This document shows, piece after piece, positions 9,580 to 21,264 of a stretch of DNA of 64,000 nucleotides. This stretch comes from Melieria omissa (taxonomy: Eukaryota > Arthropoda > Insecta > Diptera > Ulidiidae). Within the stretch, counting starts at the first letter, position 1. Each line of letters opens with the position of its first letter. Made by a program: the position numbers and the translations under genes. The stretch is taken from positions 107,827,486 to 107,891,485 of the forward strand of contig OZ020269.1 in the NCBI GenBank assembly GCA_963971225.1, in the 5' to 3' direction. Below the pieces are notes generated by a model. That model saw nothing but the letters and a program-made list of their open reading frames with translations, had not been told where the DNA came from and made no database searches.

Positions 9580-12500
9580 GCAAATATTTTTTCAGCTGCA
9601 CTTCCAGCAGCATTGACAACTGACAAGCGGGAAAAAAACCAGTCCCGAGTCCAATGAAAAAGAAATGCCGCGCCGTTTGTAAGCTTTAAGCAGTGAAAGG
9701 GGAAAGCGGCAGCAGCAGTGCGCCCAAGAATGCTCATTTGCATGCATCTATACACTCGCAACAACAACAACAACTATGAAGCCGAAAGTTTTTGTCATGG
9801 AAAAGCAAAGAATGAAAGAAGCACGAAAAGCTGGAACTGGTAAAAGTTGTGCAGTTATTCTAATTGAAGTTGAAGTTTCAAATAGACGAAGGCATTTAAA
9901 TTCTTGAACATACACATACACACATACATACACCACTACACAGGCACATACGCTTGTTCAATTAGAGCGAAACACTAATTTCTGTGAACCAATTTCCCCA
10001 AAGACTGACGCAGTGAGTTATTGGGCAAAGCGTCAAGGGTTAAGGTTCAACGAATGGTGGCGCAAAGTTTCTATTTCAGTTTCAAATAAAGAAATGTTGG
10101 TTCAATTCGCGAACAGGCATTGAGGCCATTGTGACTACTTCGAAAGGATCCAAGGACGCCAAGCTAAACGTGTACACTAACAACATGCAATTTGTGGGAT
10201 CAAGTGGCTTTTGTTGTGATTTACTGGAACTCTCAAATCATCTATCACCGCGTTGGAAACCCATCACATCGTTGGGCACCACTCATCCATCACGCGCCAT
10301 CAACTTGCACCCTTTTTTTCCAGCTCGCTGGTAGAAGCTCACACATCGCAGTCGAGTGTAAAAAAGGTGAACCAGCAACGTATCAAAGGTTTTGGAATAT
10401 ATGAAAGTACATCTAAACCGAATTTTATTGGCGCTGCTATTCGCTTGATGGGCGGTTCATGTGTATCTGTGTGCGTGTGTGTGAGTGTGTGGTATAGTAT
10501 CTTCCATGCCACCTCAATGCACACTCAACATCAATAATTGAGCACCTGAACGCCACATCAATCAGTGAGCAGAGGAATTTTATGCGATTTTGAGCGAGCA
10601 ATGGCCACTGCACTCATTTCCAAGCAGTGTTGGCCACTGAAGTTGCCAAGTTGTGAATTGCGGTGTCTGTCTGTCTGTGTGTATGTGCACTTTGCTGCAT
10701 ATTTCATAACATTGACGTAGCGTTTAGCGAGCCGATCGAGCGCCGACCCCTCAAAGAGTCAGTGAGCGCAATGGCGTCGCTTTCAGTCTGACATTTGCAA
10801 GCTGGAAATTCCATGCACCACTGACATCCAATAATGAAACTAGAATGTCACTGTGAAACTTTTGCTGAAAAAATCCACTTTCATGTTAGGCGACAATATA
10901 GAAAAATCTGAACGATTGCTATCAAAGTTGCTGCAAAGTGCGATGAGTTCACCTCATCCCACTCCGCACCCACTCACAGCTCCGGGAAATCATTTAATTG
11001 CCGTGCGCTTAGTTCATAACTAAGAGCCAATTAAATTACTTAATGAAAGAAATCGTACACAAGGCAAAAGAATGGAGAAATGCCAGCGGAGTTGCAGGAT
11101 AACGAACGAGAAGGCACTGCTGCGTCATTACGAGGACACGCGCGAAAGTTGAGCCGGACAATTGTGTGTCGCAGTCGGTCGCTGCACCAAGTTCGCGCCA
11201 TTCTTTTGCTGCACTGCACAATTGCAATTAATGTGCTTTTTATGTCATTGGAGAAGAAAATGGGAAGCAGGACACGGCGAATAGAAGCGGAGAACATAAT
11301 TAATTTTTGTCATGTGTTGCAGCGCCGCGCGGAAGTTGTAATTTCAATTCTAAAACCAAGCAGAGCGCGGCGACCGATTGCAGCACTGGCCGGGCTTCAG
11401 CGAAAGGATAGTTGCCTGCACAATGCCTTGCGGTGTCCTTTGGCCCTGTGGGTGGAAATTTTGCACGGGAATTCGCTCGCTGTGTGCTGCTTGTAATGAG
11501 AAATCTGTCTTTGAGTATTGTGCATTATGTAAGCAGAGAAATATGCAGGTAATTCAATTGATAACAAAAACAAATTGTCGAGTGTGAAAAGGTATTTTAT
11601 TAAATACGAAATAATTACTTAAACACAGTTTTGGCTTAATTCTGGCGTTCAAGTTAATTTCTGAGGTTTGATGTATTCAGTGGCCTATAGTCGAATTTTA
11701 TGGCGAATCTTTTCGTAGTAAATGTTGTCCTTAAAAAGTCCTGTTTTACAAGACATTTTTGGCATTATAGAAAAAAATGGTCAAATTGACCCATACAAAT
11801 AGGAGCTACAGGGTTAAAATGCTCAACAAAAATGTTATTCGTAGTATTTTACATCAAATTGCTGAACACATCATATACCTAAAATATGAGGTTACAGGGT
11901 TTTCGTATACCGATTCACCATAAGAATGAGCAAAAAGAGGAAAACTTTGACACCCCTAAAAAAAGTTCAGACGTAAACTTTCAAAACGCCGATACACGTA
12001 TATTTTTTGTTTGCCCTCTCTACCAGAATCCGTTGTCAGAACCTTGTTATTTTTTAAAAAGTTTGATTTTGTTGTGTAGTGTAATTGATACTGTTTTGTG
12101 CGTTGAACGTGAAAATCTTTAGTGATAAAGCAAACTGAATTGTAATTAGACTTTAGTTGAGGGATTTGTGTGCTTAGTTATTTATTTTTTTGTTTATTTA
12201 TTTATTTAAAATCCGAGTGTACTTACTAATAACCAGCAAGCGTTGTGTTGTAGTGGTTCCTGCAGCTTCTGGGGTCAATAGATGGAAAAAATAAAATTCG
12301 CCCATTTTTTTCATATACATTTTTAGTTCACAAAATATTCAGCCCTGATTCAGCAAAACTACAATTTACACTTTATTGTCCATTAATTCAATTCTTCAAT
12401 TAATCGTATGGATTAAAAATCCTAGTAAAATAAATTCGATTAAACAATTATAATGTCAATGTCAATGCCGGTTGAATGATTATAAAAATAAAATATTTGC

Positions 12501-12980
12501 ATATTTGTAAAATATTTTCATAACATTTTTACAATTTTCATAGCAGTTGTTGCACTGATGCAATGAAAATAAATCCAATAAAAATCAATGAATGTGCGAA
12601 ATTTTGATTTACACCAAAATCAATTGCGGCAAATTGTTAACGTTTCGTTTTTATTTGTATTGTTGTCAACAATTTAAACAAAAATTATATATGGCCACAA
12701 GTTTTCAGGCGAAATGCACTTTTACTGCATGAAATTATTTAATGCAACACCAACAACAATAATGAAAACAAAATAATTGCAACAAACTGGCAACGCTCGG
12801 CTGTGTTTAACGCTCATAATCGCCGCCGCTTGTTGGGCAATTTGTGCAAAAGTTTGCGCCGGGTGGCAGGACTGAAATTAAGTGAAATCACTGTTGCTTT
12901 GTTGTTGTTATTATTGCTGTCGTTTGTGCTTGTTGTGTCAGTTGTTTGCGACCGACTGTTGGCGGCACAGTGGGTGGGCT
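9580..12980. other. Non-coding stretch without recognisable gene
   Basis: Contains short CA/CAT runs (about 9905-9930) and (ATTT) runs (about 12180-12205). The frame at 11080-11496 (138 codons) has overlapping opposite-strand frames and no domain, so I do not call it a gene. Confidence 0.5.
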
Positions 12981-12984
12981 TATG

Positions 12985-13070
12985 CACACAAACACACACA
13001 CACACACACAAACTAGCTGAACTGAAACTTCCCCTCACACATACACTCACTCACACACACACACATACGT
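12985..13070. repeat. CA microsatellite cluster
   Basis: Two CA-rich runs, (ACACAC)n at about 12985-13010 and CACTCAC/ACAC at about 13035-13066. Confidence 0.85.
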
Positions 13071-14369
13071 AGCTACTTTTTGCATATTTTACAGGCAACT
13101 AATTAAAATAACTCATTAAAAAGTGGTGCGAACGAAGCGTGGGTCGACATTGTTTTTCGCATTGTGCAGCTTGTTTGTATACTTTGCAGCGTTTGCGTGG
13201 GGGGAGCGCGGAGAGCGGAACGTGTGCCTGCTGGGCGGCGTGAAATGAGCTCATTAAAGCCGTCGACATTCGAGCAGCGCAGCCCATTGGTTTCTGCCGC
13301 TGACAATTGACACACTTTCTGGGCGGAGATATCAAGCAGAACCGACGCGATTAATGCGAAAAAGTGTCACTTTACAATTTCCGAAAGTTTCCACTTGCTG
13401 CAAATAACATGAAGTCTGCTAGAGAAATAGATCCAAGTATGGATGCAAGTAAGGAGGTACGGTTCGGTTAGATTAGGTTAGGAAAACGCACACTGCACTT
13501 GCACTCTGAACACAAATTGGCCCATTTGAATGCTTTCTGGTTGTACTCTGGAATTAGCCATTAGTCTCCTCCACCAATTTGAACTATTGATGAAATTTCA
13601 ATCGTTCGCCACATCAGATTTGTAGGGAATTTTGAGCCAGAGAGCGGACTCGACGCTAAGTGGCACAGGAAGTGTTGTATGGTTCCTCTTTCTATCTCAT
13701 CTTGGCGCGAGAGGTGCCATTTAATGAGCATTGTCCCAGTAAGCAACGATGACCAACCAATCAACAGAAGTTTTAAGTATTCTTGGCATCCAACACTAAC
13801 TAAAATTTGTATGCGAATATCTAACATAATGATCCATGTTCTCATTTTGTTGGTATCTTAATAGACTGAAAGGTCAATGAAACTATACTATTCATTAGCA
13901 CTTCACTGACCTCTTCTGGGAATTAAAAAATGTTTCTAAAATACAAAACTACAGCTTTCAACAGCTTATTTGGTTTGAATATTTTTTAGATATTTCCTTT
14001 CTAAATATTTTACTGGCAGAAAATATTGTGCGGTGCGATCATGCAAGTGCGTGGCCCCTAGCATAGACAACATAACACAGAATACAGAAGAATTGCATAC
14101 TTTCAGAGGCAAGACAATTTTTCGGGAATTATCGCAGATACAGTTCTAGGTTCGAGGCGGTTCCGTTCGGTTCGGAGCGATGCTGGAATTGTTCGAAAGT
14201 GAGTTATGTTCCGGGCAGACAAGTATGAAAGGCAGTCAGGCACAGTGCAATGAATCAGTTCGGTTTTGACAACCAACGGTGAACACGAATAAGAAAAGTG
14301 AAGTGAAAGTGACTAATAAATCAGTGACAAGTGTAAAAAAGTGTAAAATTTTAAATAAAGTAACTACGG

Positions 14370-15089
14370 TCATGTCTGTCGTATGGACGACGAAGCTCCG
14401 GCGATAAAGGTGTTCGATGCGATGGTTGGAGGTCGACGGCGAAGAGGGAGGCCGTGTCTCCGGTGGAAGGGCCAAGTTGAAGAGGCCCTGTCTTCTCTTG
14501 GTGGGACCAACTGGAGAAGCCGCGCGAGTTATGGGTTTTGCGACTTGGGTCACAATTTCCAATATAGATAAAAGTACTCCCGAAATATATATACATATAT
14601 ATTTAGTCGAAACTTTATTTGTTCATCTCTATACGTTGAAGCGAATCTTAAGACTAACTGGTGAATGGAGCGGCAGCTAACGTCGAGGGCAATCTTTCTC
14701 TACTATACCTCGCTTATCTTCAGTTATGTTTACTCAGGTCTTTGTGTGTGATCTTCGGACCAAACCAAAACCATGAGCCAAACATTTGCAACTGTTTACA
14801 CTCGAATGCATTTCCTTATCTTAAGATGTGTTTGTTCGGGTGTCTGTGTCTAATCTTCGGACTAAACAAAAACACCGAGTGAACTGTCTGCATCCATCCA
14901 CATTTGGATGCACTTCCTTATCTTTTGACAAGGAGGTGCGAATTTGTTGCTTATGTTCTTACTGGGTATTTGCTTAGGATTGCCTGAGACGTTGCTGACG
15001 TAACTCGCGCAAAGCAGAGGCTCCTGGAGAGAAATTTTGCGGCAAGCCGTAACCCGATAACGGGTTGTTATGGCCAGTTAAGTAAGTCA
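14370..15089 (+). mobile_element. LINE 3' end with 10-bp target duplication
   Basis: GTAACTACGG occurs at 14360-14369 and again at 15090-15099, exactly bracketing the insert. The encoded piece GGRRRRGRPCLRWKGQVEEALSSLGGTNWR is the terminal GRP-LRW...DL..L...NW motif of RT-encoded ORFs in many LINEs. The 3' end CCGTAACCCGATAAYGGGTTGTTATGRCCAGTTA, followed by AGTAAGT-type repeats rather than poly(A), recurs at 37918 and 48560. A simple-repeat tail suggests a clade different from the poly(A)-tailed LINE at 431. A further insert occupies 14519-15012. Confidence 0.8.
14519..15012. mobile_element. TIR element nested in the LINE
   Basis: The LINE reading GGTNWRSRA breaks off at GCGCGAGTTA and resumes as CGCAAAGCAGAGGCTCCTGGAGAG after TAACTCGCGC. 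The break is therefore bounded by a 10-bp inverted repeat. The related LINE end at 48520 is uninterrupted there, which supports an insertion. Inside is an imperfect tandem repeat of about 101 bp: CTTATCTTCAGTTATGTTTACTC at about 14717 against CTTATCTTAAGATGTGTTTGTTC at about 14817, with a partial third copy near 14918. The superfamily is unknown and there is no coding capacity. Confidence 0.6.
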
Positions 15090-15439
15090 GTAACTACGGC
15101 ATTAAAGAATTTCAAAGATTTTTTTTTGCCTAATTTAGTGATACGAACTACGCGTGATTTGGTCAGCAGAACTAAATTTCGTAAAAATTCTATTAAACGA
15201 GCATTGAAGGAAAAAGTGGTTGAAGTGAAGAGCCCCACTTCAAAGGAAGAAGCATGAAAAATAAGTGATGGAAGAATCATTGATGAGATGAATTAGTGAA
15301 ACCGCTCATAAGCCTGAAGCGAGAAAATAAGCTCGAGAGAAGTGGTCTCTAGCAATGCATTGTGATGATCAAGTGAGTAATTAAATATAATTACAAAAGA
15401 TTCACATTTGTCAGGAAACCATTTCAATTAAAATACAGA

Positions 15440-15645
15440 TAGGTAAGAGTGACTGCCTCAAAGTGGAGCCCACTTAGGTTTTACAGCCACTTTGCCACTT
15501 AGGTTTCCTTGAGATATTGAACCAATTTGAGGTCCTTGCGAAACCATTGATCCCTTAGATTCCTTAAAGATAGTATTTGCTCAGGTTTGTCTTTCTTCTT
15601 CTGGATAAGGCAGAAAAAATTCATAAAAGGTGAAGTGCATACAGC
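15440..15645 (-). mobile_element. LINE 3'-tail fragment
   Basis: Shares the ordered words GTGACTGCC, GGAGCCCACTTAGG and CTTCTTCTGGATAAGGCAG with 32610-32840, and their inverse with 61900-62230. At 61900 the same region translates on the opposite strand as the end of an ORF (GFVRSSNLF, stop), placing this fragment at the 3' end of a LINE read on the minus strand. Diverged and non-coding. Confidence 0.55.
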
Positions 15646-15649
15646 TTCG

Positions 15650-18120
15650 AGAAAAGTCAAAAGAAAATTAATCTAACTTTCTTGCATGAGTTCCACTTAA
15701 TTGATATGTTAGAATAGTATATTTCAAATTGACTGCTCAAGTGTTTTTATTTGAGAAATTTCGCACAAGTAAGCTGAGCGATCCACAATAAAATTTAAAC
15801 ATTAAATTTTAACTTAGAAAATTGCCAAAATCTCTTTAACAAAATTCTAAAAATAGCAGCCAATAATTGTAAATAATTCCACACCGAACCAACAACAACA
15901 CAGCCTTTCGCTGTCTAGAAATGTTGGCAGATTGCACGGCGTCGTCGCCGACTCGGCGGAGGCAAATCATTAAGCCTGACTTCATCGCTAATTCAATTAG
16001 CCACACCTCGCCCGACGTTGCGGCGCACAGCACACAATGAACCCGACGCCAGGGCGCACTTCTTCAAAAGTTCTCCGCCACTCAAACTCTCGAGGCTGTT
16101 GGCACAAAGGATGCGCAACTCCACGAGCTCCAATGGCGCTTGTTGGTGTGTGTGAGAGTGTGTGCGTGCGTGGCGTATGTATTGTGTGCAGCACAATAAC
16201 AACAATTGCAGGTGTTGATGCAGATGCAAATTAAAAAGAATTGTAAAAAAAAGAAGCATGTATTGTGTTTGCTCCCCATGACTGCAGGAATGTGAGTGTT
16301 GTGTGTGGGTGTGAGTGTGAGTTTTGCAAGTGTGTGCATGTCGATTTTCCGCTCAACTAGATGGAAAATTTGCAAAAAAGGCAAATGCTGTTTGATGTAG
16401 AAAATGTTAAATTGTTGATGTGCAATTTTATTCGTTTGCCAGAGGTAATGGAAATAAATTTGCAATAATTTTCTATTGGCTGATGTTGGGTTTAAGTAAT
16501 TTTTCTTGCAAATATTAGGCACATTTATTACTTCATAAATTTAATTTATTTTTCAATAAATAAATACAAATATAAATTTGTAGATTTACAACTTCGAGTG
16601 GTTTCAAAAGGGCCTGCAGGACATTTCTATTTGAAAAATCCATGAGAATCTCCTTAAGAATTTTCTTGAGCTGATATATTGCAAATTAGTAGTCAAATCT
16701 ACAAGTTTCGAAATGTATTAGTTTTAGTTTAAAAGTTTTTAGTTTGTGATTTGAAATTTCTTGCAAAAGCAGGAGAAACATTATTTTAAAATTTTTGTAT
16801 GAAAGAAAAGCTTTTTTAAAACAGTGTTTAAGCTTCGATGACACTGATGAGAAGAAAAAAGCAATTTCTGGTTTTGATAGGAAAAATTCTGTTTCTGGGG
16901 GAAATTTTTTGCCCTCTGTGATAATACAACAAATTTCTTAGTGCTTGGCTTTGTTTGTGTGCTTTGATATAACCAAAATTTCGCAACAGAACATTTTTGG
17001 TTTAACTCATTCCAAACAGATTTACAAACAGCTCCGTAGTTCTTCAGAATCATGATGAAAAAAGGGCCGTAAGAGCAAAAGTCATTAATTGCAGCCCTAT
17101 TTTTCAATTATTATTTTTAATCAACATTTTGAATTTAGAGCCATTTGACCATTTGACATTACAAGAAAAATAGAAGAAATAAAGAAGAAAGATTATGTTT
17201 TATAATAATTAAATATTTTTTAAGCTCAGCATTTAGGGCTTAAATTATTTGAAAATCATGCAAAACTTTTATAAATACCCAGAAAATAAATAAAAGCTGA
17301 CAAGTGACGCTGTCAAGTCATGCAACAAATATCTCACCAATTAATTGCTATGAAGTCCGTTTTGTTTAAAATTTATTTCATTCCTTCTCACACACACACA
17401 CACATATTTACATTTATTTGAGCATTTATAACAAACTGATTGCCAGTGAAATGTGAAAATATTTCCAACAATAATCGCATTAAAATTTATTAAATAGTTT
17501 TGAGGTTGAAAAATATTTTGATTGTCTCGATTTGCCAGCAATTACATTGAATTATTTATTTGCTGAGGTGTTGTGCACAATTTGACAGCAGTGCAATGTG
17601 TAGAATGCACTTTTGTTATGGTGAGCGAGACAAAGTGATTGACAATCATGCTTGAAGCCGTCGCTGTGCTCACAAGTGTTCGGTTCAAAGTTACAAAGTC
17701 TACAATAGGTCAAACAAAAAAGCGAGAATTTGTGCTCATTTCTGTGTTTGGTTTTTGTGTACAAAAACGTAATGATTCGAATCGAATTACAGCAATAAAT
17801 TTGCAATTTTGACGGACCAATGGATGCTTGGAATTCTGTGTAATGTACAATTAAAATTTAATATATTCGATTTTAATGTAGAAATCTGAAACTTTCAGCG
17901 TCAAGTTGAGCAGATGAAAGCAATTGAAAAAATTTAATTTGTTTTTATTTCGCTGAAATTGTTGCCGTCTATCGACATGTGATGCCGCAGCGTCTAAGTA
18001 ATTACAGCTGCTTGAGGGGGAGGGGGAACTGCGGCCAGGGGGTAAAAATAGTCAAGTAATTTGCTTTGTTCTTTGCGAAGATTTATATCATGTAAAATTC
18101 AAGCCAAGAAGACTTACACA
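15650..18120. other. Non-coding stretch without recognisable gene
   Basis: Contains GT-rich words near 16146-16170 and 16295-16325 and a CA run at about 17390-17403. Short frames have no domain features. The 146-codon minus-strand frame at 16082-16522 overlaps other frames and is low-complexity. Confidence 0.5.
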
Positions 18121-18125
18121 TGCAA

Positions 18126-18283
18126 GCACACACACACACACACACACTGACACAGATAGTAGTGAGTAGTCAGCGAGTATGTAGTTGCTGTACTGGGAGC
18201 ATATATTTCATCTCTGGCAAAAGTAAATATTTGCCAACGCTAAAGAAGCCTTATTACGTTAAAATGTACGCCATTTTGCGTAT

Positions 18284-18315
<32 letters not shown>

Positions 18316-18322
18316 GCGCGCG
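18126..18322. repeat. Two CA microsatellites
   Basis: A CA run at about 18126-18148 and a longer one at about 18284-18313, passing into CGCGCGCG. These create spurious His/Thr frames. Confidence 0.85.
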
Positions 18323-18599
18323 AGTGCGCTCGCAGACATGTACATGGCGCAGCGTAACAAGCACTCGCCATAAAACAAAAGTTAAATACAGATTTCCGTT
18401 TCCGGCGGAAGGAAGAAGTCTTACTGCTTGCTGCACTTTATTTGTTTGATGTCGGCAACGACAGCGCGCCCAACTTGTGTGCTTTAGTTAACAGCAACTT
18501 TGGCGATTGCAAACTTGAAATCTAATACACCATTGCAGAATTACATTTTCGTAGGGAATCGTTGAGCACAATAATTGCTATGGGATTCTGAAGAGTGTG

Positions 18600-18950
18600 T
18601 CTATGACTTCCTTAAAGAGCTTAAACACTTCCAGAGCTTTCAGTACTATCCTAGGATCTTAGCTGTAGAAAGTCGACTAACTAATTGCTAAGGAATTCCA
18701 ATGAGTGAGTCGACATGGGCCCAACACTTACACAGCTTTCAGCACTTTCGGATAATCTTAGCTCTAAAATATCGACTAACTAATTGATAAAGTGTAAAGT
18801 GATATCGATGTATGATGTGTCAACACGAAATGCCAAATACCAGCGTCGAAGAGTCAAAAAGCTACTGAAAGAGGTTCAAAACTAAAACTCTTACAGCTTT
18901 CAGTTCTATTCGAGAATCTTAGCTGGAAACTATCGGCTAAGTCTTCGTTT
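18600..18950. repeat. Degenerate three-copy tandem repeat
   Basis: The word series 'agctttcag..ct.t.c....atcttagct..aaa.tatcg/tcgactaactaattg' appears three times, at about 18635, 18738 and 18895. Spacing varies (about 100-155 bp), as in an old expanded repeat. Confidence 0.65.
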
Positions 18951-19149
18951 ATAATGACACAAAAACTCGCTGTCTGACACAAACAATTTATGAAAATGAA
19001 AATTTATCCTACAGAAGGTAGATCAGGGGCATAGGCAAGGAAGGGGCAGTTTAGGTGTCATCAACCTACAAGTATTCAACATTTTCAATCACTATGCATG
19101 GTATGTGCGTTGCCACATAAGCCAAAAAAAATTTAAAAAATTTAACAAA

Positions 19150-19413
19150 ATAATAATCAATTTTTTTGTGCAAAATTTATTTGTTTTTTCCAAGTCTCTT
19201 TCAGCAGTTTGCATGATCTGAATGCATGTCTAATGAGTGTTTTAAATTGTCGTCCAGCATGTCCTTCAGGATGTCGGTAAAAGCCTTTTGAATGGCTTCT
19301 ACGTCCTCAAAGGCTTTTTTCATTGGCAAATGCATTGTTTTGAAAACGTGAAAGTCCCACGGTTCCGTATCAGAGAAAACAGAAAGTGGTTGATGGTTAA
19401 AAAAAAGATCCAA
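19150..19413 (-). pseudogene. Mariner transposase C-terminal remnant
   Basis: The minus-strand frame reads SDTEPWDFHVFKTMHLPMKK and FEDVEAIQKAFTDILKDM. This corresponds to the mariner block SPDLAPCDFHLF...LKG.RF..VEAIQ after the second catalytic Asp. It ends with a stop near 19201, close to the normal transposase C-terminus. The rest of the transposase and the terminal repeats are not seen, so this is an isolated fossil fragment. Confidence 0.55.
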
Positions 19414-19475
19414 AAATCACTCACAAGTGGTTTTTCATGAGATGGCGTTTTTTGATATGTTATTGAGATGCTTAA

Positions 19476-19785
19476 CCCATTAGTGCCAAATTTTTTGTTC
19501 CGACTTTCGAGCTAATTTTCTGAAAGAAATGGCCAGAATTTTTATTAAAAAACAAGTTCGAATATAAACACGTAAAAAAATATTTGTTTTCTCATTTTAA
19601 TATTGCTCCAAATGGGATCATTGGGCATAGCGGAATGTTGTGAAATTCAACAAAGCAATGCACATGCATCCCACGATGTTCGATTCGCATTCGAAATTTT
19701 ATCGAAAGCTCGATTTATTGTTGCCTTTAAATAATATGCTCGTTTAAGTAAGTGTTCCCAAATGGGACCATTGGGCGCTAATGGG
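19476..19785. mobile_element. TTAA-type (piggyBac-like) MITE 1
   Basis: A 310-bp element begins CCCATTAGTGCC and ends GGCGCTAATGGG, imperfect inverted termini starting with CCC. It is flanked by TTAA at 19472-19475 and TTAA at 19786-19789. TTAA duplication plus CCC termini is the piggyBac signature. No transposase is encoded. A subterminal word, AAATGGGAYCATTGGGC, is repeated at about 19610 and 19758. Confidence 0.8.
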
Positions 19786-19789
19786 TTAA

Positions 19790-20080
19790 CCGTAGATCTA
19801 CGTCAAAAAAAAACAATCACATACACAAGTTTCATAAAATGCAAAGCCAAATAAGTTTTTAAAATATAAAATGGTTTGATTTCGATAGATAATATCAAAA
19901 AAAATAAACATAAAGGATTATAGAAGAAACATAGAAAATATGCACTTCATATTCTTTGATAATATCCAAGTAAGAAAGTCATGAATAAACAGCTACAAAG
20001 ATAAGTAATAACAAATTTAAAAAATATTAGAAGTACCAAAAAAAATTTTGGTCGAAAACGATCCCAACGTAGGTCTACGG
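19790..20080. mobile_element. TTAA-type (piggyBac-like) MITE 2, abutting MITE 1
   Basis: A 291-bp element begins CCGTAGATCTACG and ends CGTAGGTCTACGG. Its left TTAA (19786-19789) is also the right TTAA of MITE 1; its right TTAA is 20081-20084. Its termini are unlike those of MITE 1, so it is a different family that inserted at, or was captured by, the same tetranucleotide. AT-rich interior without coding capacity. Confidence 0.8.
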
Positions 20081-20363
20081 TTAAATCCAATTTCCAGCAT
20101 TTCAATGACGATTTTGGCTCAACTTTGGTAAATTAAGTCACTTAGTTTATCAATTGAAATATTTCGGTTAAGGTTTTTATAATTTTAAAACAAAAGTTAA
20201 TATTAACTGAAAGTCGATTTTTCTGGCAGTTTTTGCAGTTTAACGGTGTTTTTAATAAAGCGAACTTCGGTTAAGTGAAATTCCTTTCAATAAAGCGTAG
20301 ACACTGCGGATGAGTGAAAAAACACTCTAATTCCGAAATTTTCTTATGTCGTTGCAATTTTGA

Positions 20364-20902
20364 CCTTCACTCCTTGCTTGGGGTATACAGTTCCCCACGA
20401 CGACATAAAACATGAAATTGTGAAGGCTTTTAATTCTAAACGATATATTTATAATTATGTCATTTGAAAGGTATTGATGAGACGAATCTAAAAACATAAA
20501 CGAATATCTCAGTTCAAGTATGATTAGGCAGATATAGCCAAAAAAAGTACACAAACTGTTTGTTGTGCTTTGGGGAATAAATGACCCCGTTTCTTTTACC
20601 AATACATTTTGTATGCAAAACTTATCAAAGTTCCGAACCACTCAAGTTCTAAATCACGAGCACACTCACCGGTGGAATAACAGATTCAAAGACGGTGTGC
20701 AAATAAATAACATAAAAATACTAATACAAAAAAAAAACAACAACAACATTAATAATATTTCGTACAATGTTAATATAATTCTTTCCCAAAAAAAAAACTA
20801 TTATTTTACTCATTCCCATACAAACTATACTGGTTCAAAAATGGGGAACTCAGTACCCCATTGCACGGGATTAAGGTGTAAAAACCATGCACAGAGTGAA
20901 GG
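20364..20902. mobile_element. Probable TTAA-type element 3
   Basis: Imperfect inverted termini: CCTTCACTCCTTGC..GG at the left and the inverse of CCTTCACTCTGTGCATGG at the right, each followed inward by GGGGTA..AGTTCCCC. The right flank is TTAA (20903-20906); the left is TTGA (20360-20363), a likely decayed TTAA. It is inserted in AT-rich sequence that reads like another degenerate repeat. No coding capacity. Confidence 0.6.
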
Positions 20903-21264
20903 TTAAAAGCCAACCGCACCAACTAACGAAATCAGCTGATAAAGTTATCAGAGATGTGAAACGGCCAATTAAAGAAGGGAAGTTTTTTTTAATTATGAAA
21001 TGTGGCAAAACATTTTTTTGGACCAAAAATATTCTTTAATTTAACCGAGTTTTTCAGTTATGCAAAGTTTTAGTTAAACGAACTAATTTCTAGAAGCACT
21101 AACAAACAAAAATTGGACCTAGACTTCGAAATATTTTAACTAAGCGGAGTTTTTAGCAACTTGAAGTGACTTAAAGCGCCTTAAAGCGACTTGCAGCTAA
21201 ACGATTTCGACTGAACCTAAAATATGAACCGAAATAAAATGAAACACTCGTCTTGGAGACTTAA

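Larger units (their letters stand above)
14060..15260 (+). repeat. Dispersed repeat (possible LTR-element fragment) interrupted by a LINE
   Basis: Sequence 14085-14360 and 15100-15220 is homologous, in the same order, to 37005-37260 and 37285-37400. Shared words include TTGCATACTTT, GGTTCGAGG, CAACGGT...ATGAATAAGAAAA, AAATTTTAAATAAA, and GATACGAACT.CGC.TG.TTTGG.CAGCA. At 37 kb the two parts are contiguous; here they are separated by the LINE at 14370-15089. The AAGTGAA-rich block followed by a GATACGAAC/TTTGGCCAGC segment could be an LTR edge and 5' leader, but no paired LTR or protein is seen. Confidence 0.6.

Noticed and set aside
11080..11496. 138-codon frame as a gene
   Set aside because: Opposite-strand frames overlap it, no domain and no splice context.
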